Positions 5,649 to 8,497 of a stretch of DNA of 8,497 nt are shown here, one piece after another. Each line of letters opens with the position of its first letter. Within the stretch, counting starts at the first letter, position 1. The stretch is taken from assembly GCA_965368335.1 (NCBI GenBank), contig CBDUMN010000128.1:1-8497 (forward strand), written 5' to 3'. The notes beneath the pieces are model-generated. The model was given only the letters and a program-made list of their open reading frames with translations. It did no database searches and had not been told where the DNA came from. The translations under genes were made by a program, and so were the position numbers. Origin of the DNA: CBDUMN01 sp965368335. Lineage in GTDB: Bacteria > Pseudomonadota > Alphaproteobacteria > Rhodospirillales > JAPHRK01.

Positions 5649-6941
5649 ATGACCGAAGATTACAGCCACCTCACACACATCGAAACTCATGACGAGTTGC
5701 GCCTTTACGAACTGATCCCCAATGTGGTCTGGATTTTCGATCTGGACAAACATGGCTGGTGGTGGGGCAACGAAGCAGCGCTCAAATTCTGGGGTCTCGA
5801 AAAGCTTGACGATCTCGTAAACAAAGACCTTTCTGACGACTCGCAAGGAGCCCGCGACCGCACCAAGCAAACCTTCGATCTGGCCGCCAAAAACGGCCTG
5901 ACCATCGACCCCTGGACCACCTATCCCGGCGGCAAACCGAAAACCCTGCACATGATGCACCGGGCCGTCACCATCGGGCCCGACCGTCACCGGGCAATCA
6001 TCGCCTATATCAATGAAGAGGTGAATCTGGGCGAAGCGCCGGAAAACCTGCTGCTCGTCGAAGCCATGCGCTACACCACCGTGCTGGTCACCAGTTTCAC
6101 TCAGGAAGGCGACCCGGTGGTCGAAAATCCGGCGGCGACCGAGGCCTATAAGTCCATCGATCCCAAAAAACTTCCCAAGGGCGTCAATGCCTTCACCGCT
6201 CGGTTCGCCAATCTGGAAGACGGCAAACTCTGTCTGCAAAAGGCGCTCGACGAACAAGGCGGACGCTGGACTCACCTGATGAAGACCGATGAAGGGCTGC
6301 GCCGCCATACCCTCGATATCCGCATGACTCGTCATCCCTTGAGCGGGGACTGGCTGTTGCTGATGGCCGAGTATGACGTGACCCCCTTACACGAGGCGCT
6401 GGATGCAGCTCAAGAGGCCCAGGAGCAACTTCGCCAGTTGGCCCATTACGACGCCCTGACCGGTTTGCCGAGCCTCCACCTCCTCCAGGAAACCGCCGTT
6501 GTCCTTCTGTCACGGGCCAAACGCGATGGACAAAAAGTCGCCGTCATGTTCATCGATCTGGACGGCTTTAAAGCGGTCAACGATACCTGGGGGCATGATG
6601 TGGGCAACGGCGTTCTCAAAATAGTGGCCACGCGCTTAACGGCGGGTTTGCGCGATTGCGATCAACTGGCCAGGATCGGCGGCGATGAATTCGTCATACT
6701 GGCAACCGGCGTCGATGCCGAAAACGACGTCAAGGATCTGGCTGAAAAAATCATCGCCATCTTAAGCGAACCGATTCCCCTGGAAAAAGAAGGGCCCGGT
6801 GTTTTCGCCCGGATTGGCGCAAGCATCGGCATCGCTTTCTACCCGGACCACGGTTCCAACATGGAAACCCTGCTCAAAGCCGCCGACCGCTCCATGTATC
6901 AGGTCAAAAACGCCGGCAAGGGCCACTATCGGGTCGCTTAG
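5649..6941 (+). CDS. Diguanylate cyclase with N-terminal PAS-type sensor region (GGDEF protein)
   Basis: This enzyme should make cyclic di-GMP from two GTP. The 430-residue product has no membrane segment or signal peptide and is probably cytosolic. Residues about 14-127 form a PAS-type domain (VVWIFDLDKHGWWWGNEAAL, 26-45, is the usual PAS entry of alphaproteobacterial sensors). A second, weaker PAS-like segment spans about 135-245. A short linking helix (about 247-265) leads into the GGDEF domain (about 265-430): YDALTGLP (267-274), FIDLDGFKAVNDTWGHDVGN (301-320) and an intact GGDEF (344-348). An RxxD inhibitory site (Arg335 to Asp338) lies exactly five residues before GGDEF, predicting product inhibition. 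No EAL or HD-GYP domain is present. The stimulus is unknown; the tryptophan-rich PAS does not reveal a cofactor. The gene follows DUF3422 by 67 bases and may be cotranscribed with it. Confidence 0.93.
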   Translation: MTEDYSHLTHIETHDELRLYELIPNVVWIFDLDKHGWWWGNEAALKFWGLEKLDDLVNKDLSDDSQGARDRTKQTFDLAAKNGLTIDPWTTYPGGKPKTLHMMHRAVTIGPDRHRAIIAYINEEVNLGEAPENLLLVEAMRYTTVLVTSFTQEGDPVVENPAATEAYKSIDPKKLPKGVNAFTARFANLEDGKLCLQKALDEQGGRWTHLMKTDEGLRRHTLDIRMTRHPLSGDWLLLMAEYDVTPLHEALDAAQEAQEQLRQLAHYDALTGLPSLHLLQETAVVLLSRAKRDGQKVAVMFIDLDGFKAVNDTWGHDVGNGVLKIVATRLTAGLRDCDQLARIGGDEFVILATGVDAENDVKDLAEKIIAILSEPIPLEKEGPGVFARIGASIGIAFYPDHGSNMETLLKAADRSMYQVKNAGKGHYRVA

Positions 6942-6947
6942 AAGAGT

Positions 6948-7589
6948 TTATTCGTCGAACCAAGCCCGCCAGGCGTTCCACGCGCCGATCAGGTCGGCCA
7001 TGCGTTCGTAACCTTCGCCCATGGCGTGAATGCCGTCGCTATTTTGCTGAGCTCGCGCCCAGCGTTCATCGGCGGCCAGGGTATCGAACACGTCGAGATA
7101 GGGAATGCCCAATTCCAACGCCAGAGACTTGTAGGCTTCCGATAGCGCTTTGGTGCGCTGATTGTCGAAGTTATAGACAACCCCGGTTCCGGGCGTTACC
7201 GGCATCATCTCTTCGACCACCGGCGGCGGACCGATCCATAGGGTCGGCAGCCAGGATTTGGCTTCTTCCATCATCGCCGCGGCATTGACCAGAGAGTGCT
7301 CGAGCGGCACCCGTACGCCATTGCCCACTTCTTCCGCCGCATCGTTAACACCGAAAGAAAAAACCAACGCGCAGTTAGCGCCTTCCGGCATACGGGCCTC
7401 GCATTCGGCCCGCCAGCGGCTGGATATATCGCTCGAGGTATTGGCGCGAATGCCCAGGTTATAAAGGGTTACGTCATGGCCCTTGGCCGCCTCCCGATTG
7501 CAGGCGCGGCCCGGCCAACCCTGATAATCCTCATCACCCGTTCCCACGGTCAATGAGTCGCCAACAAAGCAAATGCGTATTTCGGTCAT
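6948..7589 (-). CDS. SGNH/GDSL-family hydrolase (lipase/esterase-like)
   Basis: This is a 213-residue single-domain SGNH hydrolase. All four signature blocks are visible: GDSL at 10-13 with nucleophile Ser12, the block II glycine in NLGIRANTS (Gly46), FGVND with Asn82 (block III), and DGIH at 185-188 with catalytic Asp185 and His188 (block V). It therefore looks catalytically competent. There is no signal peptide or transmembrane helix, so a cytoplasmic esterase or deacylase acting on a small substrate is more likely than a secreted lipase. The substrate cannot be read from sequence. The start overlaps the stop of the upstream CCA nucleotidyltransferase by ATGA, and GAGGAG lies eight bases before the ATG, so the two are very likely cotranslated. 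Its stop lies 6 bp from the end of the convergent diguanylate cyclase gene. Confidence 0.9.
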   Translation of the reverse strand: MTEIRICFVGDSLTVGTGDEDYQGWPGRACNREAAKGHDVTLYNLGIRANTSSDISSRWRAECEARMPEGANCALVFSFGVNDAAEEVGNGVRVPLEHSLVNAAAMMEEAKSWLPTLWIGPPPVVEEMMPVTPGTGVVYNFDNQRTKALSEAYKSLALELGIPYLDVFDTLAADERWARAQQNSDGIHAMGEGYERMADLIGAWNAWRAWFDE

Positions 7590-8497
7590 TCCGGGTTCTC
7601 CTCAACACGTCTTTTCATTTCGGCAAAACAAGCCTCATAGTCGGCCCGACAGCCGCCATCTTCCCACCATGCCTGGATGGCTTTAAGCATCCGCCCCATG
7701 CCCTGTCCCGGCGCGAGGCCCAGCTTTTTCGCATCGCGGCCACGCAAGGGAAAATCCACCTCGACCCAAGCAGCCGCCTGTTCAAGAAGGCCGATCCATC
7801 CGTCCGTCACCAAGCGGGGAAGCTTAGCCTCGACGGCGAGCGCCCCGGCCCAGGTCAGCAATGCCCCATCACGCACGGCCTCTCCCCCCAGTCGGTGAAG
7901 CAACCGCCGCCGGTCGTCTTCCGTCAGGTCCGGCGCAATCATTTCCCGGTGGGCAAAAGCTTCGTGGAGGCGGTCGCGTTGCTTGTTGGACAGTTTCAAC
8001 CGGTCGGCCACCGTATCGAGGCCCGGATCATCGGTCTTAAGCAGGGCGGCCAAACGGCGCAGGGCGTCGGGGGTCACACCGTCGATTTTTACCGCATTGG
8101 TTTCAAGCCAGGCCAGAGACTTAACAACGCCAAGCGAACCGGCTTCCGGCAATAGCTGCTCCAACGCGCCAACCATACGCATGTAGCTCAAAACCCCGGC
8201 CGGGTCGGGCGCGAGCAGAATCTTGAACAACTCATCACGCACCCGCTCACCGGACAATTCGGGCAGACGCGATGCTTTCAGGCGGCAGGCGGTAATCGCC
8301 GCCTCATCGGGCGGCGGCCTGCCGTAATGAGCGAAGAAACGGAAAAACCGTAAAAGCCTTAGAACGTCCTCGTCGATCCGGTCAACCGCCCGCCCGACGA
8401 AACGCACCCGCCCCCGCGCCAGATCGTCGAGGCCATCGAAAAAGTCGTAGATATCGCCCTCTTCGGTGCAGGACATGGCGTTGATGGTGAAATCGCG
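7586..8497 (-). CDS. cca: CCA tRNA nucleotidyltransferase / poly(A) polymerase family, 5' end beyond window
   Basis: This enzyme family adds or repairs the 3' CCA of tRNAs from CTP and ATP (class II nucleotidyltransferase); some relatives add poly(A). The visible 303 residues begin inside the catalytic domain with RDFTINAM, the conserved RRDFT-NA motif. GDIYDFFDGLDDLARGRVRFVG follows, then RIDEDVLRLLRFFRFF (about 40-55), which contributes to nucleotide recognition, and ERVRDELFKIL (about 84-94). The rest is the helical body and tail. The head with the metal-binding GGxVRD and DxD motifs lies off the window, so the start and catalytic carboxylates cannot be checked. The frame stays open to the window edge, so the ATG at 8476 is internal, not the start. 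Sequence alone does not cleanly separate CCA-adding enzyme from poly(A) polymerase; CCA-adding is the usual alphaproteobacterial assignment. Confidence 0.93.
   Translation of the reverse strand, partial: RDFTINAMSCTEEGDIYDFFDGLDDLARGRVRFVGRAVDRIDEDVLRLLRFFRFFAHYGRPPPDEAAITACRLKASRLPELSGERVRDELFKILLAPDPAGVLSYMRMVGALEQLLPEAGSLGVVKSLAWLETNAVKIDGVTPDALRRLAALLKTDDPGLDTVADRLKLSNKQRDRLHEAFAHREMIAPDLTEDDRRRLLHRLGGEAVRDGALLTWAGALAVEAKLPRLVTDGWIGLLEQAAAWVEVDFPLRGRDAKKLGLAPGQGMGRMLKAIQAWWEDGGCRADYEACFAEMKRRVEENPE
7598..7603 (-). promoter_or_regulatory. Ribosome binding site of the SGNH hydrolase, inside the CCA gene
   Basis: GAGGAG on the minus strand lies within the last codons of the CCA nucleotidyltransferase gene, eight bases before the hydrolase ATG at 7589. 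It supports this start and translation coupled to the upstream gene. Confidence 0.65.

Noticed and set aside
5646..6335. A 229-codon minus-strand open frame antisense to the PAS region of the diguanylate cyclase
   Set aside because: The opposite strand encodes a clear PAS/GGDEF protein; the antisense product resembles nothing and has no start signal.

Overview
The window looks like a core chromosomal segment from an alphaproteobacterium, most likely in or near the Rhodospirillales. The evidence is a three-gene petABC (cytochrome bc1) operon, cytochrome b and Rieske sequences of alphaproteobacterial type, and a divergently placed trmL-like tRNA methyltransferase. The coding regions look moderately GC-rich and the short intergenic gaps AT-rich. 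I could not fix the genus. I see no mobile element, CRISPR array, rRNA or tRNA gene, and no sign of recent transfer.

Layout. Positions 42-2667 (minus strand) hold petA (Rieske), petB (cytochrome b) and petC (cytochrome c1), which together encode the complete catalytic core of the respiratory bc1 complex. The cistrons are tightly packed, with a TAATG stop/start overlap between petB and petC. A 181-bp divergent region (2668-2848) separates petA from trmL (2849-3304, plus). A 133-bp AT-rich gap follows. It holds a candidate promoter, two near-identical direct repeats 22 bp apart and a hairpin. It leads to an orphan periplasmic solute-binding protein of the family-3 type (3438-4169). After a terminator-like hairpin come a DUF3422 membrane-anchored protein (4292-5581) and a PAS-GGDEF diguanylate cyclase (5649-6941), both on the plus strand. 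The cyclase converges, with only 6 bp between stop codons, on a minus-strand pair: the 3' part of a CCA tRNA nucleotidyltransferase gene (7586-8497, 5' end beyond the window) and an SGNH/GDSL hydrolase (6948-7589), which overlap by ATGA.

How the genes relate. petABC is one functional unit that oxidises ubiquinol and reduces cytochrome c. trmL and the CCA enzyme both act on tRNA but lie in separate units. The solute-binding protein, DUF3422 protein and diguanylate cyclase are in series on one strand and could form a loose sensing/signalling neighbourhood, but nothing in the sequence proves a joint function. No gap exceeds 181 bp, so there is no long unexplained stretch. I did not find a clearly new multi-gene system. 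The best leads are the paired 12-mer repeats upstream of the solute-binding protein, the CorA-like layout of the DUF3422 protein, and the CCA-enzyme/SGNH-hydrolase coupling.
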